Below, one piece after another: positions 37,420-46,466 of a stretch of 64,000 nt of DNA. The position numbers and the translations under genes were made by a program. Below the pieces are notes generated by a model that saw only the letters and a list, made by a program, of their open reading frames with translations, was not told the origin of the DNA and made no database searches. This DNA is from Deferribacter autotrophicus (GTDB lineage: Bacteria; Chrysiogenota; Deferribacteres; Deferribacterales; Deferribacteraceae): the NCBI RefSeq assembly GCF_008362905.1, contig NZ_VFJB01000004.1, forward strand, positions 62,001-126,000. The letters are read 5' to 3'. Every line of letters starts with the position of its first letter. The stretch's first letter is position 1.

Positions 37420-38825
37420 GTAAATCCTCTCCTTTTCATAGCTGATTTAAAAGCCTTCACAATCTCAGTATCAAACTGAGTTCCACTGCACCTATCCAAT
37501 TCTTCCATAGCCCAGGTTAATGTTCTTCTTTTCCTGTAACTTCTATCTGTAGTCATAGCATCAAAGGAATCTGCCACTTGCAAAATTTTTGCACCAAGAG
37601 GTATTTCATTTGCCGTTAATCCAAAAGGGTAACCGCTGCCATCAAGTTTTTCATGATGATATAAAATATAATCAGGAACATCGCCTAGAAATTCAATAGG
37701 TTCAAGAATTTCCTTACCATATATAGGATGTTTTTTCATTTCTTCAAATTCTTCATCGGTCAATTTATCAGGTTTTGTAATAACATGAGTTGGCACTCCA
37801 ATTTTACCAATATCATGTAGTAAGCCTGCATAAGTCATTACTTCTTTAAAGTTTTCAGAGAAACCAAACTCTTCCACTATCATTAGAGAATAATTTTTTA
37901 CATTTTCAGAATGACCACGGGTATAATGATCTTTTGCATCAACAGCCACAGCCAATGAATTTATTGTTTCGAAATAACCTTTAGCCAATTCTTCATAAGT
38001 ATATGAATTTCTTAATGCAATAGAAAATTGATTTACAAAAATTGAATAAATTCTTTCATGGATTACATCAAACACCTTTGAACCAACATTTACAAGAGCA
38101 AAGATTCCCCATACAAACTTTTCAAAATACATTGGAATAACAAGTAAATTAACATCTTTACCATTTATTTTCACAGACTCATTTATTAAATTCTTTCCAT
38201 AAAACAGTTGAGCAGCATTTTTAAAGCTAAACCTTGTATCAAGATAATGTTTTATATCTTCACTCAAATTATATGATTTCTTAAATGCCTTTGTAAATAT
38301 GTGAAAAAAACAACCATAAACTAAAGAATCCGAAAAAAGCATTTTCTCCATTCCATTCAAAATCTCTTCATGATCTAAGGTCTTATTGAAAAATAAGCCA
38401 GCATCGTATATTTTTAACAACTGCTTGAGTTCTACTACTTCTTTTTTTAACTTTCTATTTTCATCAGCCTTTTGTAGCTTATTTATCAAATCTTCCACTT
38501 TAAACGGTTTAGTAACATAATCAAAAGCACCTTCCTTCAAACATTCTATTGCACTATCAATACTAGGAAATCCTGTCATAACAATCACTGGTAAATCAGG
38601 ATATCCCTCCCTAATCTTACGAAGCAATGTAATCCCATCCATTTCAGGCATTTTGATATCTGTAATTACAAAATCAAAATAATTTTTCTCCAATAACTCT
38701 AGAGCTTCATATCCACTACTTACACCAACAACCTGATAGCCTTCCGTGGATAAAATTATGTCAAGACTATCTCTTACATAATCTTCATCGTCTACAACTA
38801 AAATTTTGTATTTAAATTCTTCCAT
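37413..38825 (-). CDS. Response regulator with HD-GYP cyclic-di-GMP phosphodiesterase domain
   Basis: A 470-residue protein with an N-terminal receiver domain (Asp12/Asp13, phospho-acceptor Asp56 in ITDIKMPEMDG, then FDYVTKPF). A GAF-like middle (about 140-285) follows, then a complete HD-GYP domain: LLHDIGKIG, HPIYGKEIL, YHHEKLDGSGYPFGL and QVADSFDAMTTDRSYR. It should hydrolyse cyclic-di-GMP when phosphorylated. No histidine kinase is adjacent. The position next to the flagellar genes fits control of motility, but this is inference. Confidence 0.93.
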   Translation of the reverse strand: MEEFKYKILVVDDEDYVRDSLDIILSTEGYQVVGVSSGYEALELLEKNYFDFVITDIKMPEMDGITLLRKIREGYPDLPVIVMTGFPSIDSAIECLKEGAFDYVTKPFKVEDLINKLQKADENRKLKKEVVELKQLLKIYDAGLFFNKTLDHEEILNGMEKMLFSDSLVYGCFFHIFTKAFKKSYNLSEDIKHYLDTRFSFKNAAQLFYGKNLINESVKINGKDVNLLVIPMYFEKFVWGIFALVNVGSKVFDVIHERIYSIFVNQFSIALRNSYTYEELAKGYFETINSLAVAVDAKDHYTRGHSENVKNYSLMIVEEFGFSENFKEVMTYAGLLHDIGKIGVPTHVITKPDKLTDEEFEEMKKHPIYGKEILEPIEFLGDVPDYILYHHEKLDGSGYPFGLTANEIPLGAKILQVADSFDAMTTDRSYRKRRTLTWAMEELDRCSGTQFDTEIVKAFKSAMKRRGFTW

Positions 38826-38833
38826 AATAACTC

Positions 38834-39109
38834 CTAAAATTTCCCAATATAAACTGGGATATTGTGTATAATATTAACAGTGAAACTAATCAATTTATCT
38901 ATTATCCATGGAAAAAAAATTATCAACGCTACAACAACTGCAAGTATCTTAGGTATGAATGTCAATGTCATTTCTTGAATTTGTGTCACAGCTTGAAAAA
39001 TACTTACTATTAAACCAACAACTAATCCAAAAATAAGCATTGGTGCTGCAATCATCAAAGTTAGTTCCAACGTTTTTGTCGTTATCTCAATAACAAAGTC
39101 TACTGTCAT
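38834..39109 (-). CDS. fliQ: Flagellar export apparatus protein FliQ
   Basis: A 91-residue inner-membrane subunit of the flagellar type III export gate with two helices (TLELTLMIAAPMLIFGLVVGLIVSIFQ and FIPKILAVVVALIIFFPWIIDKL) and the family core QAVTQIQEMTLTFIPK. The start is the ATG with AAAGG 6 bases upstream. A 232-base noncoding insertion separates it from fliP, and a promoter-like sequence lies just upstream. Confidence 0.95.
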   Translation of the reverse strand: MTVDFVIEITTKTLELTLMIAAPMLIFGLVVGLIVSIFQAVTQIQEMTLTFIPKILAVVVALIIFFPWIIDKLISFTVNIIHNIPVYIGKF

Positions 39110-39125
39110 TTTCAACCTTTATAAA

Positions 39126-39154
39126 ATTATCCTTAAAAAACTCCCATCCATCAA
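39126..39154 (-). promoter_or_regulatory. Possible sigma-70 promoter for fliQ
   Basis: On the minus strand TTGATG (39154-39149), a 17-base spacer and GATAAT (39131-39126), 16 bases before the fliQ ATG. The -10 matches consensus at 5 of 6 positions and the -35 at 4 of 6. Confidence 0.4.
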
Positions 39155-39165
39155 TTATTCTGAGG

Positions 39166-39191
39166 CTTTGCCCCAGACCCCAATGGCAAAG
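39166..39191. repeat. Hairpin in the fliP-fliQ gap
   Basis: CTTTGCC (39166-39172) and GGCAAAG (39185-39191) form a 7-bp stem around CCAGACCCCAAT. The surrounding sequence is GC-richer than the gap. The rest of 39192-39320 is AT-rich with no ORF. It looks like a remnant of an inserted noncoding element. Confidence 0.4.
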
Positions 39192-39324
39192 TAATTTTTA
39201 TCCCCTTGCTTTTTAAAACATTTATTATTTATTTTAATCCTATCCCCAAATTTTTCAGCATGAAACTCAAAATATTCGGGAAAAAACTTACTAATTTTAT
39301 CTTAAAGTTTATATATTTATAATC

Positions 39325-39349
39325 AGTTAGCATTTTCTCAGTGCTAACT
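39325..39349. repeat. Hairpin of the AGTTnnCA..TGnnAACT family at the fliP stop
   Basis: AGTTAGCA (39325-39332) pairs with TGCTAACT (39342-39349). The fliP stop codon lies inside the stem. The core CAGTG-nn-AACTAA is shared with the hairpins at 62940-62969 and 63025-63049. It may end the motA-fliP transcript. Confidence 0.55.
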
Positions 39350-40103
39350 AATAAAAACTTTTTACTAAAGAACCAATTATTAAACCCCACCCATCCACTA
39401 ATACAAATAGTAATATCTTAAACGGCAATGATATCATAACAGGAGGGAGCATCATCATACCCATTGATAAGAGAACACTTGCCACCACAAAGTCAATTAC
39501 TAAAAATGGTAAAAATAGTAAAAAACCTATCTCAAAGGCCGTTTGCAATTCACTGGTAATAAATGCAGGAATGATAACAGTGTCAGGTATATCATCTGGT
39601 GTTTTAGGTCTCTTTATTTTTGCTATTTCAATAAATGTAAGTAATTCTTTTTTTCGAGTGTTTTTTAATAAAAATTTCCTCAACGGCTTTTTTGCCTCAA
39701 CAAGTGCTTGGGTAAAAGTAAGCTTACCATTTAAATAGGGCTGTAAAGCCTTTTTATTCATTTCACTAAAAACTGGAGACATAATGAAAAAAGTTAAAAA
39801 TAGCGCAAGACCTATCAAAACCTGGTTAGGTGGCGATTGCTGTGTACCTAAAGCACTTCGCAAAAAAGAAAACACAATAATAATCCTTGTAAAAGAAGTG
39901 ACCATTAGCAGTATTGCTGGAGCTAAAGTAAGAATGGTTAGTAAAAAAATGATTTGTAAAGTAATTGCTACATCATTTGGATTTTTAGCGGTTTCCACAC
40001 CAAAACGAAATGCGGGTAAAGGAATATTATCAGCTGCATTAACATAAAAGGAAGAAAAAAGAATTAATAAAAAAGTAAAAAAAACTATTTTTTTCTTAGT
40101 GAT
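39348..40103 (-). CDS. fliP: Flagellar export gate protein FliP, probable AUC start
   Basis: Core pore protein of the flagellar export gate, 251 residues including a cleavable signal peptide. The mature part has four helices and [40 protein letters not shown]. In frame upstream of the only GTG lies a perfect signal peptide ([23 protein letters not shown]) with no ATG, GTG or TTG. The likely start is ATC at 40101-40103, with GGGAG about 8 bases upstream, inside the end of fliO. The GTG at 39998 would delete the signal peptide. Confidence 0.85.
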   Translation of the reverse strand: MTKKKIVFFTFLLILFSSFYVNAADNIPLPAFRFGVETAKNPNDVAITLQIIFLLTILTLAPAILLMVTSFTRIIIVFSFLRSALGTQQSPPNQVLIGLALFLTFFIMSPVFSEMNKKALQPYLNGKLTFTQALVEAKKPLRKFLLKNTRKKELLTFIEIAKIKRPKTPDDIPDTVIIPAFITSELQTAFEIGFLLFLPFLVIDFVVASVLLSMGMMMLPPVMISLPFKILLFVLVDGWGLIIGSLVKSFY

Positions 40104-40858
40104 TCAATCTTCTCCCTTACAATAGTTTTTGTGATTTCCATATCTTCTTTCGTAATTTTTTTACCAAAAAAACGTAAATAACTTGAAAAATCTTGATATT
40201 TAGAAAAACCTTTTTTTAGCTTACTAATTTCCTCATCGTCTGTAAGCTTATCAATCATTGTAACAGATGCATTTGTATAAGCCAATATGTACAGTATTGA
40301 ACCTAATTCAACAAATATCAATGAAACACCCGGAATCAAATCCATTTTACCTAAAACGCGTCCAACTCCTGGTATAACCTGATGCAGCTTTTTTTTATAC
40401 AAGAATTTGAAAATTATAAAAGAAAAAATTATCATCAGCAATACAATAATGAGGCCAACGACTATGCGTATATAAGGACTCACTGCATGAGCATTACTAT
40501 AACTCACCCCATTTTGAAATGGTATAACAATATTTAAATTATTGCCATTTACCTTAAATGTCGGTTCTACAACATTATTTATATAACTTATCTCAATATT
40601 ATATTGACCATTCGCATCATAGTATCCTTTTACATATGAAACTGGTAATCCTAAAAATTCTCGATTAAACTGTTCACCCTTTAATCCATCAATCAAATAA
40701 TAAACAGTGTTTTTATTAACTTTTTTCTCAATCAATTTAGGAACATTTTTAAAATTTATATTTAACGACAAATAATCTTCTTTCACATCATAATCAAAAG
40801 ACCAAACACTTAAAGAAATAAGTAGACAAAACAAAGTTAAAACAATTTTTTTAATCAT
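40085..40858 (-). CDS. fliO: FliO-like flagellar export assembly protein
   Basis: A 257-residue protein: signal peptide ([20 protein letters not shown]), a periplasmic domain of about 110 residues, one transmembrane helix ([25 protein letters not shown]) and a cytoplasmic part with [26 protein letters not shown] that fits the FliO pattern. FliO helps assemble the FliP ring. The large periplasmic domain is unusual. The call leans on position between fliN and fliP. The start overlaps the fliN stop by 8 bases. Confidence 0.75.
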   Translation of the reverse strand: MIKKIVLTLFCLLISLSVWSFDYDVKEDYLSLNINFKNVPKLIEKKVNKNTVYYLIDGLKGEQFNREFLGLPVSYVKGYYDANGQYNIEISYINNVVEPTFKVNGNNLNIVIPFQNGVSYSNAHAVSPYIRIVVGLIIVLLMIIFSFIIFKFLYKKKLHQVIPGVGRVLGKMDLIPGVSLIFVELGSILYILAYTNASVTMIDKLTDDEEISKLKKGFSKYQDFSSYLRFFGKKITKEDMEITKTIVREKIESLRKK

Positions 40859-41141
40859 AAAGTCCATCTCTTTTTTTATCAATTATATTTTCCAATGTAT
40901 AAATATCAGAAATTCTTACAGCGAATTTTTCATCTATTACCATCACTTCACCTTTGGCTATCGGACGATTAGCCACAAGTATATCCACTGCTTCTCCGGA
41001 AGTTTTATTTAATTTTACAATTGAACCACTATGCCAAGCCAGCATTTCTTGAATTGTTATTTTTTCCCTTCCCAATTCTACTACTACATCTAATATTACT
41101 TCTCCAAATTCCTCTTTTACTCTTTTAATATTATTTTTCAT
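40851..41141 (-). CDS. fliN: Flagellar switch protein FliN
   Basis: C-ring subunit of 96 residues consisting of one SpoA domain: ILDVVVELGREKITIQEMLAWHSGSIVKLNKTSGEAVDILVANRPIAKGEVMVIDEKFAVRI. It is short, lacking the N-terminal extension of enteric FliN. fliM, which normally precedes fliN, is not between fliL and fliN here. Confidence 0.93.
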   Translation of the reverse strand: MKNNIKRVKEEFGEVILDVVVELGREKITIQEMLAWHSGSIVKLNKTSGEAVDILVANRPIAKGEVMVIDEKFAVRISDIYTLENIIDKKRDGLYD

Positions 41142-41148
41142 TTCACAC

Positions 41149-41655
41149 CTATTGTGCTACAAACTCTGTAAAATATATACTTCTTATTGTTCCACTTGTT
41201 AAGATAAGATTTATTCTCCTTATCAGCTCTTGTTTTAAAGCAAGCTTTCCTTGTGCAGTACTAACTTCAGCATATGTTTTAGATGATAAAACCGTTAAAA
41301 TAACATCCCTAATTTGAGGTTTTCTTTTATCCATTTCTTCCTGCAACTTTTCATTATCAAGCTCAAGTTGCATTGTAACCTTTAAATACCTTGTACCACC
41401 AGGATCTGCAAGATTTACTATAAATGTATCCAATGAATACAACGGTCCAATGCCTGCATCCACTTTAGCTTGTTTCTTCTCTTTTACTGTCTCTTCAGCA
41501 TTTTTATCAGCTTTCCCCTTTACTAAAAAGAAATATGCAGCTCCGCCACCAATAAGCAACACAACTACTAATATTATAATGAGAAACAATTTAGATTTTT
41601 TCTTCTTTTTACCACCTTCTTCCTGCTCTTGAGTATTTTTTCCTTCATCAGCCAT
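41149..41655 (-). CDS. fliL: Flagellar basal body-associated protein FliL
   Basis: Stator-associated single-span protein of 168 residues. A Lys-rich cytoplasmic tail is followed by a helix (LFLIIILVVVLLIGGGAAYFFLV) and a periplasmic domain with YSLDTFIVNLADPGGTRYLKVTMQLEL and the C-terminal IYFTEFVAQ. The ATG overlaps the motB stop by one base, with GGAGG 6 bases upstream. Confidence 0.93.
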   Translation of the reverse strand: MADEGKNTQEQEEGGKKKKKSKLFLIIILVVVLLIGGGAAYFFLVKGKADKNAEETVKEKKQAKVDAGIGPLYSLDTFIVNLADPGGTRYLKVTMQLELDNEKLQEEMDKRKPQIRDVILTVLSSKTYAEVSTAQGKLALKQELIRRINLILTSGTIRSIYFTEFVAQ

Positions 41656-42404
41656 CAAAAACCTCCACTGTTATTTTCTTCAAAGATATTTTTACTTGAT
41701 TCTGCAAGTTCTGGACTCACAAAATTAATTTCAACTCTTCTATTTTTAGCTCTATTCTCTGGAGTAATATTTGGTACTATAGGATGATATTGAGCATATC
41801 CAGCAGCACTAAGTTTTTCAGGTTTTACCCCTTTTCTTATGAAAAACTTAACAATTGCCACAGCTCTAGCAGTCGAAAGCTCCCAATTTGAAGGGAATTT
41901 CGGTGTATGAATAGGTATATCGTCAGTATGCCCTTCTACTAGAATATTATATGGTGTATCCCTCATCACTGCCGCAAGTTTTTCAAGAATAGGTATGGCT
42001 GAAGGTAATATATCTGCACTTCCAGGTTCAAATAACACTGAATCCATAATCCTTACAGAAATACCTTTATCAGTCTTCACCACCGAAATCTGACTACTAA
42101 GATTAGCTTGTTCTACATAATTTCTTAAACCTGCTAGCATTTGCTGCTCAGTTTTTTTTATCTGTTGTACAAAATCCATTCTTGATAGAATCTCTTCTTT
42201 ACCTATTTCCGATTTCCTACCAGCTTCAAGTACACCTAGTGCTCCTTGAAGAGATCCAAGAGCTTCCTTTATTTTCCTTTGATCTAGAGACGCCATAGAT
42301 AAAAGCAAAACAAAAAAGGTTAAAAGCAAAGTTGTCATATCTGAAAATGTTACCATCCACTCAGGAGCACCAGCTTTACACTCTTCACACTTTTTTTCAG
42401 CCAT
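41655..42404 (-). CDS. motB: Flagellar stator protein MotB/PomB-type
   Basis: Peptidoglycan-anchored stator of 249 residues. The transmembrane segment PEWMVTFSDMTTLLLTFFVLLLS holds the ion-carrying Asp22. An OmpA-like domain follows (LVEGHTDDIPIHTPKFPSNWELSTARA, NRRVEINF). The PEWMxTFxD context is nearer to Na+-type PomB than to E. coli MotB. Cys6 and Cys9 precede the helix. It lies 7 bases after motA. Confidence 0.94.
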   Translation of the reverse strand: MAEKKCEECKAGAPEWMVTFSDMTTLLLTFFVLLLSMASLDQRKIKEALGSLQGALGVLEAGRKSEIGKEEILSRMDFVQQIKKTEQQMLAGLRNYVEQANLSSQISVVKTDKGISVRIMDSVLFEPGSADILPSAIPILEKLAAVMRDTPYNILVEGHTDDIPIHTPKFPSNWELSTARAVAIVKFFIRKGVKPEKLSAAGYAQYHPIVPNITPENRAKNRRVEINFVSPELAESSKNIFEENNSGGF

Positions 42405-42411
42405 AACTCAC

Positions 42412-43176
42412 CTATTCAAACTGCGACTTCCTCATTTTTGGAGGAAGATATGCATTAAGTTTTTGTTCCACAATTCTTGGGTTATCACCAGCTTGTATAG
42501 CCATAATTCCAGCAATCATTATCTCTCTCAATAAAATCTCTTCCGCAGAACGAGTCTTCAACTTACCAGCCAAAGGTGCAGCAAAAAGGTTTGCAATAAT
42601 TGCCCCATAAAATGTTGTAAGCAATGCTACAGCCATAGCAGGACCAATAGAGCTTGGATCATTCATAGTCTGAAGCATTGCCACTAAACCAATCAGAGTA
42701 CCAATCATCCCCATAGCTGGAGCAAAACTTGCAATACTTTCAAGTATCCCTACACCTTCTTTATGCCTTTCTTCCATATAAGATAATTCTGTTTCTAAAA
42801 TAGATTTTATTACCTCAGGTTCAGTACCATCAACTGCCAACCTAATACCTTTCTTCAAAAACTCGTCACTGATTTCATTCTCTGCTGATTCTAGAGCTAA
42901 TATTCCGTCCCTTCTTGCTCTTACAGCAAAGTTAACAAGTTGTTCGATAAGCTTTGCAGGATCCTCTGACTTAAAAAGAAATGTCTTCATAACAATAGCA
43001 ATTATATTAAATACCTTATTCATTGGGTAATTCATAAAAATTATACCAAATGTTCCACCAATAACAATTAACACAGAAGGGATATCAATATATACGCCTA
43101 CACCAGGCCCCATTAAGAGAGAAACAAATACCAAAACATAAGCAAGAACAATACCAATAAGGGTTGCTATATCCAT
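42412..43176 (-). CDS. motA: Flagellar stator protein MotA/PomA-type
   Basis: Four-helix stator of 254 residues. The start MDIATLIGIVLAYVLVFVSLLMGPGVGVYIDIPSVLIVIGG resembles PomA, and LESIASFAPAMGMIGTLIGLVAML is the conserved helix III. It works with MotB to convert ion flow to torque. First gene after a strong promoter (43196-43224), so motA-motB-fliL-fliN-fliO-fliP probably form one operon. Confidence 0.94.
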   Translation of the reverse strand: MDIATLIGIVLAYVLVFVSLLMGPGVGVYIDIPSVLIVIGGTFGIIFMNYPMNKVFNIIAIVMKTFLFKSEDPAKLIEQLVNFAVRARRDGILALESAENEISDEFLKKGIRLAVDGTEPEVIKSILETELSYMEERHKEGVGILESIASFAPAMGMIGTLIGLVAMLQTMNDPSSIGPAMAVALLTTFYGAIIANLFAAPLAGKLKTRSAEEILLREIMIAGIMAIQAGDNPRIVEQKLNAYLPPKMRKSQFE

Positions 43177-43195
43177 ACTATTTCACTCCTAAACA

Positions 43196-43224
43196 ATTAT
43201 AATTAAAAAAACAATAACTTTCAA
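43196..43224 (-). promoter_or_regulatory. Sigma-70 promoter for the motA operon
   Basis: On the minus strand TTGAAA (43224-43219), 17-base spacer, TATAAT (43201-43196), ending 20 bases before the motA ATG. This near-consensus housekeeping promoter is unexpected for middle/late flagellar genes, which often use sigma-54 or sigma-28. Confidence 0.75.
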
Positions 43225-43239
43225 AGAAAATTTATACAG

Positions 43240-43264
43240 ATGGGGATGTAATATCAATCCCCAT
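43240..43264 (-). terminator. Hairpin after flgE
   Basis: ATGGGGAT (43240-43247) pairs with ATCCCCAT (43257-43264) directly after the flgE stop. There is no strong T run, so it may be a weak terminator or a transcript-protecting hairpin. It separates flgE from the motA promoter. Confidence 0.55.
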
Positions 43265-43265
43265 T

Positions 43266-45773
43266 TTATCTTTTCAGATTCATCAACTCCTGTAACAGTT
43301 CATCACTGGTAGTAATGACTCTTGAGTTAGCCTGAAAACCTCTCTGAGTTGTAATCATATTTACAAATTCTCTTGCAAGATCGACATTTGAGTTCTCAAG
43401 AGCTCCTGATGCAATAGTTCCTCGACCTCCTGTAGAAGCACGACCGATTGCTGCCTGTCCAGAGTTTGGCGTCTCAGCAAATAATGTATCCCCTACCTTT
43501 AAAAGACCTTCTTGATTAGTAAAAATTGCTACCCCGACTTGCGCAATAAGTTTTATTTCACCATTCGTATAAGCCCCTATAATTTCCCCCGAATCATTCA
43601 CAGACAATCTTTCTAGTGAGCCCATTGGATATCCATCTTGATCTGTTTCTGTTATTGTTGATTCAGCAGCAGAAAGTGTCATCCCATCATAATTTCCCGG
43701 GGTTCCTAAATTAACACTAACACCACTCATTATTGAAGCACCATTTGCAGGTGATAACGTAAATGACAAATTTGATAATATATTATTTGTATATAAATCA
43801 TATACCCCTTGGAACGAACCATCCTGATTAAATCTTACAATCACAGTATTTCCAGTTGTTCCATCTATAGATATTGAATCATTAGAATCAGCAGGTTCTA
43901 TTGTAAGTTTCCACTCATTATTGGCCTCATCGTATAATTCAAAATTATAATTAACAACATGGGGGTTACCTTGAGCATCATATACTGTTTGACTAGTAAT
44001 TAACTGACCACCTGAAGCATTTTGCAACGTTTGATACTTCATATAGTCAGTAAATGTAGCATAAGAACTTGCTCCAGAGACAGAAAAATTAATATAATCA
44101 ATATTATTTGGTATACCTTTTTCCCCAATTACCTTAATTTTTCCATCTTCTATAGTAATGCTGTTATCTGGAAGTCCCATATATGATTCTAAACCATTTA
44201 ACAAATCACCAACTGTTTTACCTAATACAGGGACATAGTTTGTAGCTTCTGGGTCACTATTTGGTTCTTTACCTCCAATCTGCGCATCAAAATATATTAC
44301 TGCATCGCTATCAAGGCCAAGAGTTAAACCAGAATTAGTATATAAATTATCTAAAGAATCAGACTCCTTTGCATATCTTAAAAATCTGTTACTATATATT
44401 GGAGGATTTGTTTCACCAGCACCTAAAAGGATATCATTACTTGTAACAATATTTGATTCAAAAACTGTCCCACTATAAGCCTTATCAATTTTAAAACCTC
44501 TTATATCATTAGAAGACACATCAGGGATGCCATCTTGATCAGCATCAATGACTAAATTTTTGTAAACAAACATACCAGAATTTTCATCATAATTTACGGA
44601 AAAACCTTCTGAAACATTTTCGCTAATTGCAGACGTAATCTCAGAAGCTAATTCACCTAAACTATTAAAATCGCTTCCAGCATTTAATATTTTTTCATAA
44701 AATATTTCATTACTTTCTTTCGTATCATTTGAAACATAAGCACCTACAAGTGATTGTAAAACAACAGCAAGATTAGGATTACCTGAAAATGAATTAATTG
44801 TAAAGTTATTAGTACTTTCAATTTTTATTTTTCCTTCAGATAAACTTGCAGTTGCACCATAATTATTTAATATATTATTTAATTCATCAATAAATCCTTG
44901 TAATGTTTTAAATTTTCCATTACCTATATTATTATTGTCAAAGTCATCTTCATTACTATCATAAATTAACTGATGTTCTGTGGTCGTATCAGATTGAGTA
45001 ATAAAAATTGATATATTTTTATTAGAATCCAACCCTAAACTGACATCACTTGAATTATAAACTTTTGCCATATCAGTTATTTTAGTAGCAAGGGCTTTTA
45101 TTCTAACAGGCTCCCCTTCTACCAAATCTAATTTTAAACCATTTGAACTATGCAGATCAAAAATATTATCATTACTTGCAGCTGTTGTCATAAGTGGCTG
45201 AAACTCTAAAATAGTTGGCTCAGCCCTGGTATCAAGATTTCCAACAAGTGAGACATTTTCAGTAGCCCTTGCAGGTACACTTGTATAAGCAGAAGAAAGC
45301 TGGATATCAGAAACCTCTGTATCAGTAAGTATTTCACCTGTTGCAGCATCGGCCATCCATCCCTGAACTATAAAACCATCTGGAGTAACAAGATATCCAT
45401 CTTTATCAAAAGTAAAATTTCCTGCTCTTGTGTAATACATTTCGTTTTCATTCTCACTTCTTACCACAAAAAAACCATTCCCTTGTATTGCCATATCTGT
45501 CGTAACACCGGTATTTTGAAGAGTCCCTTGAGTAAAAATAGTGTCAACGGACGCTGTAGAAGTTCCTGTTCCTATTTGTTTAGGGTTAATCCCTCCAAGA
45601 TTACCAGCAGGCGCTTTTCCCCCACTGATTGTTTGACTTAACAAATCTTGAAACACAATCCTAGAAGTTTTATATCCCACAGTATTTACATTAGCTATAT
45701 TATTACCGATCACATCCATACTTTTTTGATGCTCATTCAAACCAGTAATACCTGAATATAATGACCTTAGCAT
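43266..45773 (-). CDS. flgE: Flagellar hook protein FlgE, enlarged
   Basis: Builds the flexible hook. At 835 residues it is about twice the length of enteric FlgE. N-terminal MLRSLYSGITGLNEHQKSMDVIGNNIANVNTVGYK and C-terminal NSNVDLAREFVNMITTQRGFQANSRVITTSDELLQELMNLKR are the standard axial-protein helices. Residues about 190-590 are an insertion containing two similar modules: GLDSNKNISIFI...SEGKIKIES (about 265-340) and GLDSDAVIYFDA...EDGKIKVIG (about 485-560). These probably form extra surface domains. Confidence 0.93.
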   Translation of the reverse strand: MLRSLYSGITGLNEHQKSMDVIGNNIANVNTVGYKTSRIVFQDLLSQTISGGKAPAGNLGGINPKQIGTGTSTASVDTIFTQGTLQNTGVTTDMAIQGNGFFVVRSENENEMYYTRAGNFTFDKDGYLVTPDGFIVQGWMADAATGEILTDTEVSDIQLSSAYTSVPARATENVSLVGNLDTRAEPTILEFQPLMTTAASNDNIFDLHSSNGLKLDLVEGEPVRIKALATKITDMAKVYNSSDVSLGLDSNKNISIFITQSDTTTEHQLIYDSNEDDFDNNNIGNGKFKTLQGFIDELNNILNNYGATASLSEGKIKIESTNNFTINSFSGNPNLAVVLQSLVGAYVSNDTKESNEIFYEKILNAGSDFNSLGELASEITSAISENVSEGFSVNYDENSGMFVYKNLVIDADQDGIPDVSSNDIRGFKIDKAYSGTVFESNIVTSNDILLGAGETNPPIYSNRFLRYAKESDSLDNLYTNSGLTLGLDSDAVIYFDAQIGGKEPNSDPEATNYVPVLGKTVGDLLNGLESYMGLPDNSITIEDGKIKVIGEKGIPNNIDYINFSVSGASSYATFTDYMKYQTLQNASGGQLITSQTVYDAQGNPHVVNYNFELYDEANNEWKLTIEPADSNDSISIDGTTGNTVIVRFNQDGSFQGVYDLYTNNILSNLSFTLSPANGASIMSGVSVNLGTPGNYDGMTLSAAESTITETDQDGYPMGSLERLSVNDSGEIIGAYTNGEIKLIAQVGVAIFTNQEGLLKVGDTLFAETPNSGQAAIGRASTGGRGTIASGALENSNVDLAREFVNMITTQRGFQANSRVITTSDELLQELMNLKR

Positions 45774-45792
45774 CTATACACCTCCAACATTC

Positions 45793-46455
45793 TTAATTAT
45801 ATACGGAAATTATTTCTTCTGGTTTTACTTGTGTAAAACCTAAGTCAAATACAGTATCGTTTCCATCCCTTAAAATACCTATAACTTTTCCGGATGAATA
45901 CAGTCTTACAGGTATTTCATTTCCGTCATTATCTTTAGCGATAACTTGGTACGAATAATAGCCTGGTTGTAACTTGACACCATTTTTATCAGTCAAATCC
46001 CAGCTGAAAAAATTCTCACCATCTACTGCTTCAAAATTTACTTCATTTACCAGAGCCCTTTTTTCATCATAAATTTTTATTACAGTATCTTTTGGCTCAC
46101 CTGCTAATTCAAACTTTAATACAGCACCATCTTCTTCTGTGCTAAATTTGTTCCCATAAAAATTAATTGTTTTATCAATGAATCCTACTGCGGAAAAAAG
46201 GTTTAGATTACTGCTTTCTTCATTATCTATCAATTTATCAAATTTCTCAGATATATTTATCAACTGCTCAAGAGATGAAAACTGTGTGGTCTGTGCAATA
46301 AACTCATTGTTATCCAGAGGATTCAATGGATCTTGATATTTCAGTTGAGTAACCAGCAAATTTAAAAAATCATCTTTATCAAGCTCTTTTTTAGGCTCCC
46401 TACTACTATCCATTGAATACAAAGTGGTTGTTACGTTATTTGTATCATATATCAT
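45793..46455 (-). CDS. flgD: Flagellar hook assembly protein FlgD
   Basis: Hook cap scaffold of 220 residues. The N-terminal block KKELDKDDFLNLLVTQLKYQDPLNPLDNNEFIAQTTQFSSLEQL is the FlgD signature. The C-terminal part has the FlgD/Fn3-like beta domain (VDGENFFSWDLTDKNGVKLQPGYYSYQV). It lies between fliK and flgE as in many bacteria. Confidence 0.95.
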   Translation of the reverse strand: MIYDTNNVTTTLYSMDSSREPKKELDKDDFLNLLVTQLKYQDPLNPLDNNEFIAQTTQFSSLEQLINISEKFDKLIDNEESSNLNLFSAVGFIDKTINFYGNKFSTEEDGAVLKFELAGEPKDTVIKIYDEKRALVNEVNFEAVDGENFFSWDLTDKNGVKLQPGYYSYQVIAKDNDGNEIPVRLYSSGKVIGILRDGNDTVFDLGFTQVKPEEIISVYN

Positions 46456-46466
46456 CTGTTATCCTC

